NCBI GenBank assembly: GCA_900556845.1
Contig: USQO01000003.1
Span: 1-63,508, forward strand
DNA from: an uncultured Bacteroides sp.
Lineage (GTDB): Bacteria > Bacteroidota > Bacteroidia > Bacteroidales > Bacteroidaceae
Direction: 5' to 3'
DNA length: 63,508 nucleotides
Part shown: positions 25,286-36,400 of the stretch, piece by piece
How the letters are laid out: each line of letters opens with the position of its first letter
Numbering within the stretch: position 1 is the stretch's first letter
Program-made: the position numbers and the translations under genes
The notes under the pieces: generated by a model
The model's database searches: none
What the model was told of the DNA's origin: nothing
Seen by the model: the letters and a program-made list of their open reading frames with translations, nothing else

Positions 25286-26209
25286 ATGAAAATCATAGAC
25301 CAACATACTGCATGTCATCTGTCATCTTGTGTAGCCACTATCGGTTTTTTCGATGGGGTACATAAAGGGCACCGTTTTTTAATCCGGCAGGTTCAGGACA
25401 TTGCTGCGGCTCAAAATCTGGCTTCCATGCTGATTACATTTCCCGTACATCCCCGTCAGGTAATGCAAAGCAACTATTGTCCACAGCTACTTTCTTGTCC
25501 GGCACAAAAGCTTGAACTGCTGTCTGGAACGGGTGTAGACTATTGCGCATTGCTTCCCTTTACCCATGAACTATCAGAATATTCAGCATATCGTTTCATG
25601 CAATTGTTACACGAAACGTTTCACGTGAAAACACTGCTAATTGGGTATGACCACCGCTTCGGACACAATCGCAGTGAGGGATTCGAGGACTATTGCCGTT
25701 ACGGCAAAGAGTTAGGGATGGAAGTTCTGCCGGCCAGCGCCTATACTGAGAACGGACTGTCTGTCAGCTCTTCTTCTATCCGCAAACTGCTGCTGGAAGG
25801 CAATGTCTCAACTGCAGCACAGTGTTTGGGATATGCTTACTATATAGACGGAACTGTCACAGGAGGATTTCGTGTGGGACGGACTATTGGATTCCCGACT
25901 GCCAATATCCAGCCTTCGTGTTCAGAAAAACTGATTCCCGCACACGGCGTATATGCCGTAACGGTTTCTGTCAAAGAAAAAAACTATGCCGGAATGCTCA
26001 ATATTGGCAATCGGCCTACGCTGCAAAATGGCAATAATACAAGCATCGAAGTGCATATACTGAACTTCTCCGAAGACATTTATCAGGAAAAAATGCGCAT
26101 TTTCTTTCATCATTACATCCGGCCGGAAAAGAAATTCAACAATCTGCAGGAACTAACCCAGCAGCTTGAGGCAGATAAAACGACTGTACTCCAACTGTTG
26201 GCAAAATAA
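25286..26209 (+). CDS. ribF: Bifunctional riboflavin kinase / FAD synthetase
   Basis: This 307-residue enzyme makes FMN from riboflavin and then FAD. The N-terminal nucleotidyltransferase domain has GFFDGVHKGHRFLI and the late SSSSIRKLLLEG. The C-terminal kinase domain has GFRVGRTIGFPTANI, followed by GVYAVTV and GMLNIGNRPT. Length and domain order are standard. It is the second gene of a three-gene operon, starting 9 bases after the HAD gene. Confidence 0.97.
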   Translation: MKIIDQHTACHLSSCVATIGFFDGVHKGHRFLIRQVQDIAAAQNLASMLITFPVHPRQVMQSNYCPQLLSCPAQKLELLSGTGVDYCALLPFTHELSEYSAYRFMQLLHETFHVKTLLIGYDHRFGHNRSEGFEDYCRYGKELGMEVLPASAYTENGLSVSSSSIRKLLLEGNVSTAAQCLGYAYYIDGTVTGGFRVGRTIGFPTANIQPSCSEKLIPAHGVYAVTVSVKEKNYAGMLNIGNRPTLQNGNNTSIEVHILNFSEDIYQEKMRIFFHHYIRPEKKFNNLQELTQQLEADKTTVLQLLAK

Positions 26210-26222
26210 AAACTTTATCCCC

Positions 26223-27053
26223 ATGAAACAGACTCTGAAACTCACTTTATACTATTTCCTCTATCAACTGGGAACGCTTTCGTTTTTTACTTTTATCTAC
26301 ACAGCCATACAGCTGTGCTCTACTTATCATGAAACCCAGAATCTGGTATACCCGGAAAATGGATATACCCCTCCTTTCTTGCTGACACTTGTTGCTTTGG
26401 TTTTAAGTAATCTGATTATGGGATGGCATCTTGTACATTTCAAATACATTGACCTCAAGCAAGTTACCTGCAATACTGTAAGTAGAAGTTCTTATGTAGC
26501 CATTGTCCCGCTCACTCTCGGCATGATGCTTTGTTTGAACTACGCTACAGAATTACTGCAGCTTCCCAACATCAATGAAGAGTTGTTTCTGCAAATGAAA
26601 AACCATCTGACAGGAATTCTCTCCATTGCTGTAGTTGCCCCTGTAATCGAAGAGCTCGTATTTCGGGGAGCCATTGCAGGACATCTGTTTCACAAATGGA
26701 AAAATCCCTGGTACGGCATCCTGCTGTCGGCTTTTGTTTTTGGAGTGATACATGGCAATCCGGCACAAATCCCGTTTGCATTCATACTGGGCATTCTTTT
26801 AGGATGGCTTTATTACCGGACAGGTAATTTACTTCCCTGCATACTCCTGCATTTTATCAACAACAGCATCTCAGTAGCACTGATGATTCTGTTGCCAGAA
26901 AGTGCAGAAAGTATGACCAGCCTCTTTGGAGAGACAGGTGCCCCTTTGTCAGCAATAGCAGGTGCCGCTATTGCCTTATGCAGCATTTACTTTATCAACA
27001 AATCTGCATATACATCTTCGTTTAAGACTATTTGTCATACAAATCATCAATAA
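26223..27053 (+). CDS. CPBP-family intramembrane metalloprotease (CAAX-protease-like)
   Basis: This membrane protein of about 276 residues has roughly eight helices. The catalytic motifs are EELVFRGAIAG (motif 1), FGVIHGNP (motif 2 histidine) and LLHFINNS (motif 3). This pattern defines the Abi/CPBP family, whose bacterial members process peptides or confer self-immunity to bacteriocins. The frame opens at 26166, but that would overlap ribF. The ATG at 26223 gives a normal N-terminus. No bacteriocin gene is visible nearby. Confidence 0.92.
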   Translation: MKQTLKLTLYYFLYQLGTLSFFTFIYTAIQLCSTYHETQNLVYPENGYTPPFLLTLVALVLSNLIMGWHLVHFKYIDLKQVTCNTVSRSSYVAIVPLTLGMMLCLNYATELLQLPNINEELFLQMKNHLTGILSIAVVAPVIEELVFRGAIAGHLFHKWKNPWYGILLSAFVFGVIHGNPAQIPFAFILGILLGWLYYRTGNLLPCILLHFINNSISVALMILLPESAESMTSLFGETGAPLSAIAGAAIALCSIYFINKSAYTSSFKTICHTNHQ

Positions 27054-27068
27054 TCCATTTATTGTCCG

Positions 27069-27076
27069 TATCTTTG
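27069..27076 (+). promoter_or_regulatory. -7 promoter element (TATCTTTG) for the DEAD-box helicase
   Basis: Exact TAnnTTTG match 24 bases before the start codon. Confidence 0.65.
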
Positions 27077-27100
27077 CAACCGAATTATAGATAGAAATAG

Positions 27101-29005
27101 ATGAAGACATTTGAAGAACTAGGCGTTTCTCCCGAAATACGCATGGCAATCGAAGAAATGGGATATGAGAATCCCATGCCTGTACAAGAAGAAGTAATAC
27201 CGTATTTATTGGGGAACCGCAACGATGTAGTGGCCTTGGCTCAAACAGGAACCGGAAAAACCGCAGCATTCGGTCTCCCGCTTATCCAAAAAATTGATGT
27301 AAGCCGCTGCATTCCGCAAGCCCTTATCCTCTGCCCTACCCGTGAGCTCTGCCTGCAAATTGCCGGCGACCTTACAGACTATTCCAAGTATATCACCGAT
27401 TTGAAAATTCTGCCGGTATACGGTGGTTCTTCTATTGAGAGCCAGATTCGTAGCCTCAAAAAAGGTGTACATATCATTGTGGCTACTCCGGGAAGACTTC
27501 TCGACCTGATGGAACGAAAGGTGGCAAACTTGGGAACTATTGCCGATGTGGTAATGGACGAAGCCGATGAGATGCTGAACATGGGATTTACAGACAGCAT
27601 CAATGCCATTTTAGAACAGGTTCCGGAAGACCGGAATACCTTGATGTTCTCGGCTACCATGAGTCCGGAAATAGCACGCATCGCTAAAACATACTTGCAC
27701 AATGCCAAAGAAATAACTATCGGAACTAAAAACGAAGGCAGCAAGAATGTTCACCATATTGCATACACGGTACATGCCAAAGACAAGTATCTGGCATTAA
27801 AACGTGTAGTGGATTTCTACCCGCAGATTTATGGCATTATTTTCTGCCGTACCCGCAAGGAAACGCAGGAAATAGCCGACAAGCTGATTCAGGACGGATA
27901 CAATGCCGACTCATTGCATGGTGAATTGAGTCAGGCTCAGCGTGACCTGGTGATGCAGAAGTTCCGTCAGCGCCATCTGCAATTGTTGGTTGCAACCGAT
28001 GTGGCTGCCAGAGGACTGGATGTAAACGACCTTACACACGTCATCAATTACGGCTTGCCGGATGATACTGAAAGTTATACCCACCGAAGCGGACGTACCG
28101 GACGTGCCGGAAAAACAGGTATTTCCATTGCCATTATCAACCTGCGCGAAAAAGGGAAAATGCGCGAAATTGAGCGTATCATCAATAAAAAATTCGAAGC
28201 AGGAACCTTGCCTAGCGGACATGCAATCTGCGAGCAGCAGCTTATTAAAGTGATTGATGATATAGAAAAGGTTAAGGTAGACGAGGAGGAAATAGAAGCA
28301 TTCCTGCCTAACATCTACAGAAAACTGGAATGGCTGAGTAAAGAAGACTTGATTAAGCGCGTGGTTTCGATGGAGTTTAACCGATTCCTCGACTATTACA
28401 AAAATGCTCCGGAAATAGAACAGCCTAAAGGCAATGACAAGAAGTCTGAGTTGAAGGAAAGAAAAGACCACGGTACTGACAAACAGAAAACTGCCCGCAA
28501 GGCCGAAAAAGGTTATACACGTCTGTTCCTTAATCTGGGAAAATCGGACGGATTCTATACCAACCAAATTATCGAACTGGTGAACCGTAATTTAAAGAAA
28601 GAGCGTATCCAGATTGGACGAATCGACCTGATGCAGAATTTCTCTTTCTTTGAAGTTATCGAATCTCAGGCTCAGATGGTTATAAAGGCGCTGAATAAAG
28701 TGAACTTGAATAACCGGAAAGTGGTAGTGGAAGTAGCTGGTGAAAATACCGGAAAGAGTGATAAGAGTGGCAAGAAACGCAGTGAAAAGCGTAAAGAGGC
28801 TACTCCTGCCAAAGCAGCCAAGGAAGATAAAAAAGAGAAGAGCAAGAAAAATAAACCTTCGCGCGAAGAAAGAGGCTATACAGCCCCCAGAGGCCCCAAG
28901 AAAAAAGACGATTGGAAACAGTTCTTCGTTCAGAACGACTCGAAGCTGAAAGGTGACGAACCTGACTTCTCGGAAGAAGGATGGGCACGCAGAAAGAAAA
29001 AATAA
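27101..29005 (+). CDS. DEAD-box RNA helicase, DeaD/CsdA-like, with DbpA-type RNA-binding domain
   Basis: This 634-residue cytoplasmic helicase remodels RNA, probably in ribosome assembly and cold adaptation. It shows the Q motif region, AQTGTGKT, PTREL, VMDEADEM, SAT, ATDVAARGLD and HRSGRTGRAG. A linker rich in Lys and Glu follows. A DbpA-like RNA-binding domain sits near residues 465-545 (YTRLFLNLGKSDGFYTNQI, then NFSFFEVIE). The tail beyond is strongly basic. It has its own promoter and a strong terminator. Confidence 0.95.
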   Translation: MKTFEELGVSPEIRMAIEEMGYENPMPVQEEVIPYLLGNRNDVVALAQTGTGKTAAFGLPLIQKIDVSRCIPQALILCPTRELCLQIAGDLTDYSKYITDLKILPVYGGSSIESQIRSLKKGVHIIVATPGRLLDLMERKVANLGTIADVVMDEADEMLNMGFTDSINAILEQVPEDRNTLMFSATMSPEIARIAKTYLHNAKEITIGTKNEGSKNVHHIAYTVHAKDKYLALKRVVDFYPQIYGIIFCRTRKETQEIADKLIQDGYNADSLHGELSQAQRDLVMQKFRQRHLQLLVATDVAARGLDVNDLTHVINYGLPDDTESYTHRSGRTGRAGKTGISIAIINLREKGKMREIERIINKKFEAGTLPSGHAICEQQLIKVIDDIEKVKVDEEEIEAFLPNIYRKLEWLSKEDLIKRVVSMEFNRFLDYYKNAPEIEQPKGNDKKSELKERKDHGTDKQKTARKAEKGYTRLFLNLGKSDGFYTNQIIELVNRNLKKERIQIGRIDLMQNFSFFEVIESQAQMVIKALNKVNLNNRKVVVEVAGENTGKSDKSGKKRSEKRKEATPAKAAKEDKKEKSKKNKPSREERGYTAPRGPKKKDDWKQFFVQNDSKLKGDEPDFSEEGWARRKKK

Positions 29006-29009
29006 TGAA

Positions 29010-29047
29010 AAAGAGGTACGTCCTTCACAAGACGTACCTCTTTTTTT
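29010..29047. terminator. Bidirectional terminator, helicase / GH20
   Basis: A perfect 13-base stem (29010-29022 with 29031-29043) with an 8-base loop, followed by T residues on the plus strand and preceded by A residues. Confidence 0.9.
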
Positions 29048-29083
29048 CACATCCTCTCTGTCAAAAAAACTATATTTATAAAA

Positions 29084-31417
29084 TCAGTGTATCATGATTT
29101 CATCCAAATAGATTCTGGATGCCTGACCTGGGCGGACATGGTCTTCCGGACAATTTCCAGGAACTTCAAAAGTAAAGCGTACATATCGGGCCTGCACATT
29201 CTCCATATTTACTGAAAGATCTTCAATGAAATTTCCTTCCTTAAAAATATCGTTATCTTTAAAGGTTAATCTTCCAACTTCCTTATAATTAAGATTATCA
29301 CTGGAAACCTCTACTTTCATCAATTTTGGTTTGTGAACTGCCATACCATAATTAGTAATGCAACCTACCGTACAATTTTTAATCGTCTCATTTTTTGCCA
29401 AATCAACAGTGACTTCAATAGTTTTAGAAATGGCTCCCGTATACCATTCAAAGTCAGTTTGCTTCAAGCTTCCACGTAAACCATTTACCAATACATTCAT
29501 CTCTGGAGCTGCGTTCACCAACTCCTTACCAGTCGCTTTATTCCAATTAAGAGGCAAAACTAATGTTTCACCCATTTTATGCTTTCCGCAAAAAGTAGCG
29601 GCTTTCACCACAATATCCTCTGACAATGTTAATGTATCGGTATATACTGAAGAATTATATACAGGCTCCTGACCATTCAGTGTATAACGGATTTCAAGAT
29701 CTGGACGCTCACATGTCAGCGTAACATTTAAATTACCACAACCATCTGAAATAACCTGATGCTGAATATTATACATAGAGCGGGCATAAACAATTCCTTT
29801 GCTATCCAGATGAGCTATATAATTATCCAGTCCCTTCAGGAACGAAGTCCAGTCTTTTGTTCCCTCGGGTATCCAAGCTAATTCTGCCAATGCTACCAAT
29901 CTTGGAAATACCAGATAAAAAACATCATCTGGTTTGTCACAAAATTCGGTCCACATGCTTGCTTGTACACCCATCAATAAATTCCTGTATTCAGGCTTCC
30001 AATCTTTCTGGACAGGCTCATAGTCAAACAATCCTTTCAGAGTGTTATTGCCAAAATAAGTGAGAGGTTCAAACCATTGCGGTCCTTGATAACGAATCAG
30101 GTAGGCAACTCTGGCCGGGGTCATAATAAAGCGATGCCCCTGCTCGGCTGCTTTTAGAGCAGCATTACCAAAGCCTTGCCACCCAAAGACAATAACATCG
30201 TCGGGCAGTTTACTGTTCGTCAATTCATCCCATCCCATTACCTCTTTACCTTTGCTACGCACGTAATCGCTTATACGTCCCATAAAATATCCTTGAAGTG
30301 CTTCTTCATCAGCTAAGTGTTCCGACTTAATACGTGCCTGGCAAAGCGGACATTTTTTCCAATTGGTTTTATTAGCCTCATCACCACCTATATGGATGTA
30401 ACGTGAAGGGAAAAGAGCTATAACTTCATCCAATATATCTTGAATAAATGTATAAGCCTTTTCATTTCCTCCACAAAAAATAATTTCGGCGTTATTGCCT
30501 CCAAGCCCTGGCAATACACCAATGAATTCTTTTACGACCGGACAAGCATATTCCGGATAAGCAGCCAAGGCTGCATTGGAGTGCGCAGGAATATCAATCT
30601 CAGGAATTATTTCAACCTGACGATCTGCAGCGTATGCAACAATATCCTTAATATCCTCTTGTGTATAAAAGCCACCTACTGTAGCAGGTTCTCCCTTTTC
30701 TGGATTACGACGTTCAGGAAATGGTAAATGCTGTCGGTCTACTCTCCAAGCTCCAACATCTGTCAGGCGTGGATATTTTTTTATTTCTATTCGCCAGCCA
30801 TTATCATCTGTCAGATGCAAATGAAGGTAATTCAACTTGAGCATTGCCATGCAGTCAATCATCTTCAACAACTCATCCTTCGGCATAAAATATCGGGCAA
30901 CATCAAGCATAAATCCACGATATTCAAACCGAGGTTCATCTTTTATGGTTACAACTGGTACACGCCAGTTTGTTTCTGAATGTAAATCCGTGCTTTCAAT
31001 AGAAGAAGGTAGCATTAAACGCAAATTTTGGAATGCATAGAAGAATCCTTTTGCACCTGCAGCCTTCAATATAATTTTTTTAGACAGAACTTGCATTTCA
31101 TAAGCTTCTTCTTTCAGACTTTGATCTAGCACTAAACAAATATCTCCTTCCTGACCAACTCGTATTTGAGGAGTAAATCCTGCAGAATGAGTAAACAATG
31201 AAGCAAACATTTCTGCAATTTTCGAATACTCATTTTCTGGTATTGAAATAACTGTTTCAGGTTTAAAAACAAAATATCCTGCTCCTTTTTCTATAGATAA
31301 CGGTCGAGGAACAATATCCACACCAGCCTGTTCATCAGTAGAATGACATCCTAAAGCACCAATAATCAAACAAAATACCCAAGCTATTATTCCTTTTTTT
31401 CTTATAAAGTCTGTCAT
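29084..31417 (-). CDS. GH20 beta-N-acetylhexosaminidase lipoprotein
   Basis: This enzyme of about 777 residues releases terminal GlcNAc or GalNAc by substrate-assisted catalysis. The signal ends CLIIGALGC, so it is a lipoprotein. An N-terminal GH20b domain (DIVPRPLSIEKG onward) precedes the catalytic barrel, where HIGGDEANKTNWKKC holds the catalytic pair Asp346-Glu347. The C-terminus has a chitobiase-like segment (LEIRYTLNGQEPVYNSSVYTDT) and an F5/8 type C-like domain. It lies 85 bases downstream of susD on the same strand, so it is the enzyme of this glycan locus. The start at 31417 gives a cleaner signal than 31447. Confidence 0.95.
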   Translation of the reverse strand: MTDFIRKKGIIAWVFCLIIGALGCHSTDEQAGVDIVPRPLSIEKGAGYFVFKPETVISIPENEYSKIAEMFASLFTHSAGFTPQIRVGQEGDICLVLDQSLKEEAYEMQVLSKKIILKAAGAKGFFYAFQNLRLMLPSSIESTDLHSETNWRVPVVTIKDEPRFEYRGFMLDVARYFMPKDELLKMIDCMAMLKLNYLHLHLTDDNGWRIEIKKYPRLTDVGAWRVDRQHLPFPERRNPEKGEPATVGGFYTQEDIKDIVAYAADRQVEIIPEIDIPAHSNAALAAYPEYACPVVKEFIGVLPGLGGNNAEIIFCGGNEKAYTFIQDILDEVIALFPSRYIHIGGDEANKTNWKKCPLCQARIKSEHLADEEALQGYFMGRISDYVRSKGKEVMGWDELTNSKLPDDVIVFGWQGFGNAALKAAEQGHRFIMTPARVAYLIRYQGPQWFEPLTYFGNNTLKGLFDYEPVQKDWKPEYRNLLMGVQASMWTEFCDKPDDVFYLVFPRLVALAELAWIPEGTKDWTSFLKGLDNYIAHLDSKGIVYARSMYNIQHQVISDGCGNLNVTLTCERPDLEIRYTLNGQEPVYNSSVYTDTLTLSEDIVVKAATFCGKHKMGETLVLPLNWNKATGKELVNAAPEMNVLVNGLRGSLKQTDFEWYTGAISKTIEVTVDLAKNETIKNCTVGCITNYGMAVHKPKLMKVEVSSDNLNYKEVGRLTFKDNDIFKEGNFIEDLSVNMENVQARYVRFTFEVPGNCPEDHVRPGQASRIYLDEIMIH

Positions 31418-31453
31418 ATTCTTCTTATTTGAATCATGCTTTATCAAATTATA

Positions 31454-31506
31454 AAAGCCTGCACAATCACTTATTTACAAAACATTTACGTAATCATGCA
31501 GGCTTT
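31454..31506 (-). terminator. Hairpin between susD and the GH20 gene, possible attenuator
   Basis: A 10-base perfect stem (31454-31463 with 31497-31506) encloses a 33-base loop. On the minus strand it is followed by only a short T run, so readthrough into GH20 is plausible. Confidence 0.6.
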
Positions 31507-31532
31507 ATTATCAATAAAATGATTTGTTTTTA

Positions 31533-33404
31533 TTAATATCCAAAGTTATTGTCAGTTATCCCCGGATTAGCATCTCGTTCTGTATCAGGAATCGGCAACA
31601 GCAGATTCATCTTTAAGAAATCCTCTGAAAGGTTACCATTATTATAAACCCTATCTGTCCATTTTTGAGCAGACTTGATATAATACTGATCTGATGCCTT
31701 AGTCAACTCATGTTGATTATGGAATTCCAACGCTTCTTTCAAGTATTGAGTCCCTCTAATGCGTATCATATCATACATATCCGGCTCGCCAAACAACTCA
31801 AAGATTCGCTCAAAATACAATTTCTTACGTACATCCTCCTGAGACAAATTTGTTGGCCATGCCTTAGGTTCACCGTTTCCTGTTGCTCCAGCCGATTCAC
31901 GAGCACGTTTTAAGACCTCTTCAGCCAACTCAATAGCTCTTTTACTATCACCCAGTTCATTATATGTATCAGCCATTAACAGTAGCATCTCCGCATAGCG
32001 ATATACCATAAGATTCTTATGACTGGCTGTACCTTGCTGATTCATATCATATAATTTGGCATGAGCAGGCCATGCAGTCTGTTTTCCACCAGTAACAAAA
32101 GCTTCCTGTACTTTATTCAATGCCTGAACTCTTGCTTTCTCTTGCAGACTAGCATTTTCAGGAGCCTTCAAGTTTTCCAAGTAAGAAATACTTGGATTAG
32201 TAGGATCTGTAAACTGTTCATAAGGTAATCTAACCACATATTCTTTTGGTTCAATTCCTTTTCCATTTTTATAAATAGAATCGTAAACAGCTACTTCCTT
32301 TCCATTTTCCATTCTTGTACCCAACTGCACCTTATAAGTAATATAAGGGTAATAGTAAACAGAATCATTTGCAGAAGGAGTATCACCGACCTGAGGTTTC
32401 GGATTAGGCTGATTATTTCCACTTCTTTCTCGATGCGAAGTCAAAAATGTAGCAGCAATTCGAGGATCTTCCGGATAAGTACCTTCATGCAAATCGTAAG
32501 CCGCTTTGGTAGCACGGTATGTACTCCAGTTCACACCAGTAGTTGAGCTAGTAGGAGAAAAACGGTTGCTGGCACGGTTAAAGCAATTAGGAGAAGTCAA
32601 GCTAAAGTTAATTTGAAAAATAGACTCTTTAGAATCAACCACCCAGTCACCGAACAAGTTTGCAAAATTCTTCTCCAATGCAAAAACATTACTAGAATAA
32701 ACCTCATCAAAGTAAGCTTTTGCATTTTTCCAGTTTTCTGAAGGATTAATTCCTAATGCTGCCATTTTATAATAAACTTTTCCTAGAAAAGCTTTCACTA
32801 CCCATGAATTAGCTCGGCCTACTTCTGATTTCTCTGTAATAACCATAGCATCCGTCAAATCACCAATTATCTGATTAAAGACATCTTCACGTGGAGAGCG
32901 GGGTAAAGTGATTCCCTCTGAATTTGACGCTACTGTTTTTAATGGTACATCACCAAACAAAGATACCAAATTATAATAAGCTAGAGCACGCAGAAACTTA
33001 GCCTCACCTCCGTACTGTTTCTTAACCGTATCATCCAAAGAACTTGCTTCAATATTCTCAATATAAGCATTTGCTTCAGATATAACTTTATACATGCCAT
33101 TCCAAGTTGTAGAAATCAAGCCATCGCTCGATAAAGTCTGCAAACATACGATTCCGTCACTACCACTTCTTTGGGACCATCCAAAACCTGAACCCGTAAT
33201 AGGAATTTCCTGAAAATGTTGTCCATAAGCTGAGGTTGAGGCCATATATGAATAGCAACCCAACAAAGCAAGCTCTGCATTCGTTTCAGAGGCAAAAACA
33301 ATAGTGTTATTCTGTGAATAAAGTGGTTCTTCATCCAGGCAAGAAGAAAAACTTGCAGCAATAGCAAGAGCCAATACTATATTTCTATATTTTTTCATAT
33401 TCAT
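31533..33404 (-). CDS. SusD/RagB-family glycan-binding lipoprotein
   Basis: This 623-residue outer-membrane lipoprotein has a signal ending AASFSSC. The TPR-containing SusD fold is evident from AKFLRALAYYNLVSLFGDVPL, WVVKAFLGKVYYKMA, LMVYRYAEMLLLMADTYNELGD and YFERIFELFGEPDMYDMIR. It should cap the SusC channel and bind the oligosaccharide. It follows susC after 16 bases. The C-terminal DRVYNNGNLSEDFLKMNLLLPIP segment is typical. Confidence 0.96.
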   Translation of the reverse strand: MNMKKYRNIVLALAIAASFSSCLDEEPLYSQNNTIVFASETNAELALLGCYSYMASTSAYGQHFQEIPITGSGFGWSQRSGSDGIVCLQTLSSDGLISTTWNGMYKVISEANAYIENIEASSLDDTVKKQYGGEAKFLRALAYYNLVSLFGDVPLKTVASNSEGITLPRSPREDVFNQIIGDLTDAMVITEKSEVGRANSWVVKAFLGKVYYKMAALGINPSENWKNAKAYFDEVYSSNVFALEKNFANLFGDWVVDSKESIFQINFSLTSPNCFNRASNRFSPTSSTTGVNWSTYRATKAAYDLHEGTYPEDPRIAATFLTSHRERSGNNQPNPKPQVGDTPSANDSVYYYPYITYKVQLGTRMENGKEVAVYDSIYKNGKGIEPKEYVVRLPYEQFTDPTNPSISYLENLKAPENASLQEKARVQALNKVQEAFVTGGKQTAWPAHAKLYDMNQQGTASHKNLMVYRYAEMLLLMADTYNELGDSKRAIELAEEVLKRARESAGATGNGEPKAWPTNLSQEDVRKKLYFERIFELFGEPDMYDMIRIRGTQYLKEALEFHNQHELTKASDQYYIKSAQKWTDRVYNNGNLSEDFLKMNLLLPIPDTERDANPGITDNNFGY

Positions 33405-33420
33405 TTTCTTTAATAAATCA

Positions 33421-36400
33421 TTAGAATGTTACGTTTAATCCAAAGACGAATTGTCTTGGAGTAGGATAAGAGTTCATATCAACTCCTGGACGCAAACCAT
33501 CAAAAGCAAAACTGTTTACTTCTGGATCATAACCACTATAATCGGTTATTACAAATGCATTCTTCACTGAAGCAAATACTGAAGTATTTTGGAAACCAAT
33601 TTTACTCATCCATGATTTTGGTAAAGTATAATTCAAGGTAATATCCGAACAACGTAAATAACTAGCATCTTCTACATAACGGTCCATCACCATATTTTGT
33701 ACTATATAATTTGCTGAAGGGTAAAGATTTGAGTGATTTTCCGGAGTCCACATACCCTCAAATGCTTGTTTTGATACCGTTCCAGCTTTTGTTCCCGGTG
33801 TATTAATATAACGATTGTTGACATTAATGATATCACGATCGTGCACACCATTGAAAGCGGCAGAAAGGGTCAGACTTTTCCATGATAAAGTTGTTTGGAA
33901 ACCATAAGTAAATCCAGGGTTTGGATTACCAATAATATCACGGTCTGAAGTGTTTACAGTACCATTTCCATCTCTATCAACAAACTTAACATCACCAGCT
34001 ACAGGTTTAGAGCCGTTTACATCATTATAGTAGCCTACTGTACCATCACTCTTGATATATTTTACACCCTGATCAGTTATATCTTCTGGCTGGACAATAC
34101 CTTGTGTTACATAACCAAGGAACAATCCCGGAGCTTCTCCCTGCAAGAATACATGTCCAACACCAAAATGATCGCCCAATGAATTACCATAATATCCAAT
34201 TCTCTCACCCAGGCAACCAAAGTCTGTAGGCAAAAGTCCTAGGTCAACAATCTTACTCTTATTTTTACCAATATTACCTGTTACACTCCATTTCCAGTCT
34301 TTTCCGTCAACAACCTGAGCAGACAAAGAAAACTCAACACCTTTGTTATCTAAAGATCCCTGATTGTAATATGTAGACGAAAAGCCTGCAGAACCTGGCA
34401 AGTTTCTTGAAATCAACAAGTCATTGGTACGTTTGACATAGAAATCTAAAGTACCACTTAACCGCGAACGAATCAAACTAAAATCGAAACCTGCATTCCA
34501 CGATGCTGTTTTTTCCCATGTTAAACCGTAGTTTGGAAGATTTGTAATGGTTAATGTAGATTCCTGACTACCACTACCATTTGAATAATGGAAATCACCG
34601 CCACCATACATTGAGAAAGTTGAGTATGGATCAATACTTTGGTTACCAGTAACACCATAGCTGACGCGTAATTTCAACTGGTTAAGCCATTCTACATCTT
34701 TTAGGAAATTTTCTTGTTCCATACGCCATGCCAACGACGCTGAAGGGAAATATCCCCAACGATTACCTTTTGCAAATTTACTGGAACCGTCTGCACGAAG
34801 TGATGCTGTAATCAAATATTTATCAAAAAAAGACAGATTAATACGTCCCAAATAAGATAATAGCTGATAGTCTTTCTGAATCGGCTCCAGATGCTGAATA
34901 TTGCTTGCCATATGAAGACCATTTTCACGCAGTTCGAACATAGAGAACTGTGAAGCATTTGTATTTTGAGTCAAGAAATTATAATCATCATAAGTCACAC
35001 CCACCGTAGCATCCAGAGCAGCGATAGAACCTAATTTCGTATTATAATTCAATACATTCTCAATTGAAATATTACTTTTATCTAGATTAGAAATTGCCAA
35101 ATATCCATTGTTGTTCATACCTTGATACAACTGCATTCCATACCAACGTTTACGGTCATTAGTATTCAAGTTACCACCAGCACGGAAGTTATATCGCAAA
35201 CCTTTTACTATATTCCAAGACAAGTCCATACTTGCATTGAATGTTTTGTCATTTGCAATATCTTCATAATCATTTAACCAACTCAATACTGTAGTTTTAT
35301 TTTCTGCTTGGAAAGAAGGGTCATCTTCTGGCATTTCAAAAGGAGCATAATCCAATGCTGTACGAGAAACAGCAGTTGTTGAACCACCCAATGTGCTACC
35401 ACCTGCCATCATGTTATTTTGACGCAAAGAACCACTCAGTGTCATATTCAGATGAACTGTTTTCGACAAATCCATTCCTATGTTTGCACGCAAATCTCCC
35501 TGCTGCAATCCAGTCTGTTTTACAGTTCCATTTATATCTTTAAAATTGGCAGAAACATAATAAGTAAATTTATCGCTACCACCACTTAAAGAAACTGAAT
35601 AATTCTGCGATAAGGCAGAAGTATATATTTCCTTTTGCCAGTTACGATAATTTATCAAATGATATGTCTTAGGATTATTGGGGTCATAATTGGCTAACGC
35701 ATCATTATATACATATCTCACTTCATCCCCAACGATATAAAAAGGATACAAGTCATTAGAAACACGAGAGTTAATATAGGCTGCATGTTCATATAAATTA
35801 GTCATTTCCATCAATTTAGAAGGCTCTGCAAGTGTAAAGTTTGCGGTCACATTAACTTTCGCTTTTCCCTGCTTCCCTTTTTTAGTCGTAATTAAAATGA
35901 CACCATTAGCACCACGAGAACCATAAATTGCAGTAGAAGATGCATCCTTCAAAATTGTAATATCCTCAATATCAGAAGGATTAAGCGAAGCCAAAGGGTC
36001 TTGATTAATTTGGAAATCACCACTAATACCTGAAGATGCAAATTCTCCAGCCGATGCTTGAGGAACATTATCAATAACATATAGAGGCTGATTATCACCA
36101 CGCAAAGAACTGGCACCACGAATCTGAATAGAAGATGCCGAACCTGCCATAGCCGACGAAGAACTTACTACCAAACCTGCTACTTTACCATTAAGCAGAT
36201 TATCCAAAGAAGAAGCTTTTGCCGCATCATTTGCATTAGGCTTCATAGTTGTCAAAGCTCCTGTCAAATCCCCTTTACGAGCAGTACCATAACCTACTAC
36301 AACAACCTCATCCAATACCTCTGCGTCTTCTTTCAAAACCCAGCGGTTGTTTGTTAATTGAGAAACTTTTACTTCCAAAGTACTGTAACCTACGTAAGAA

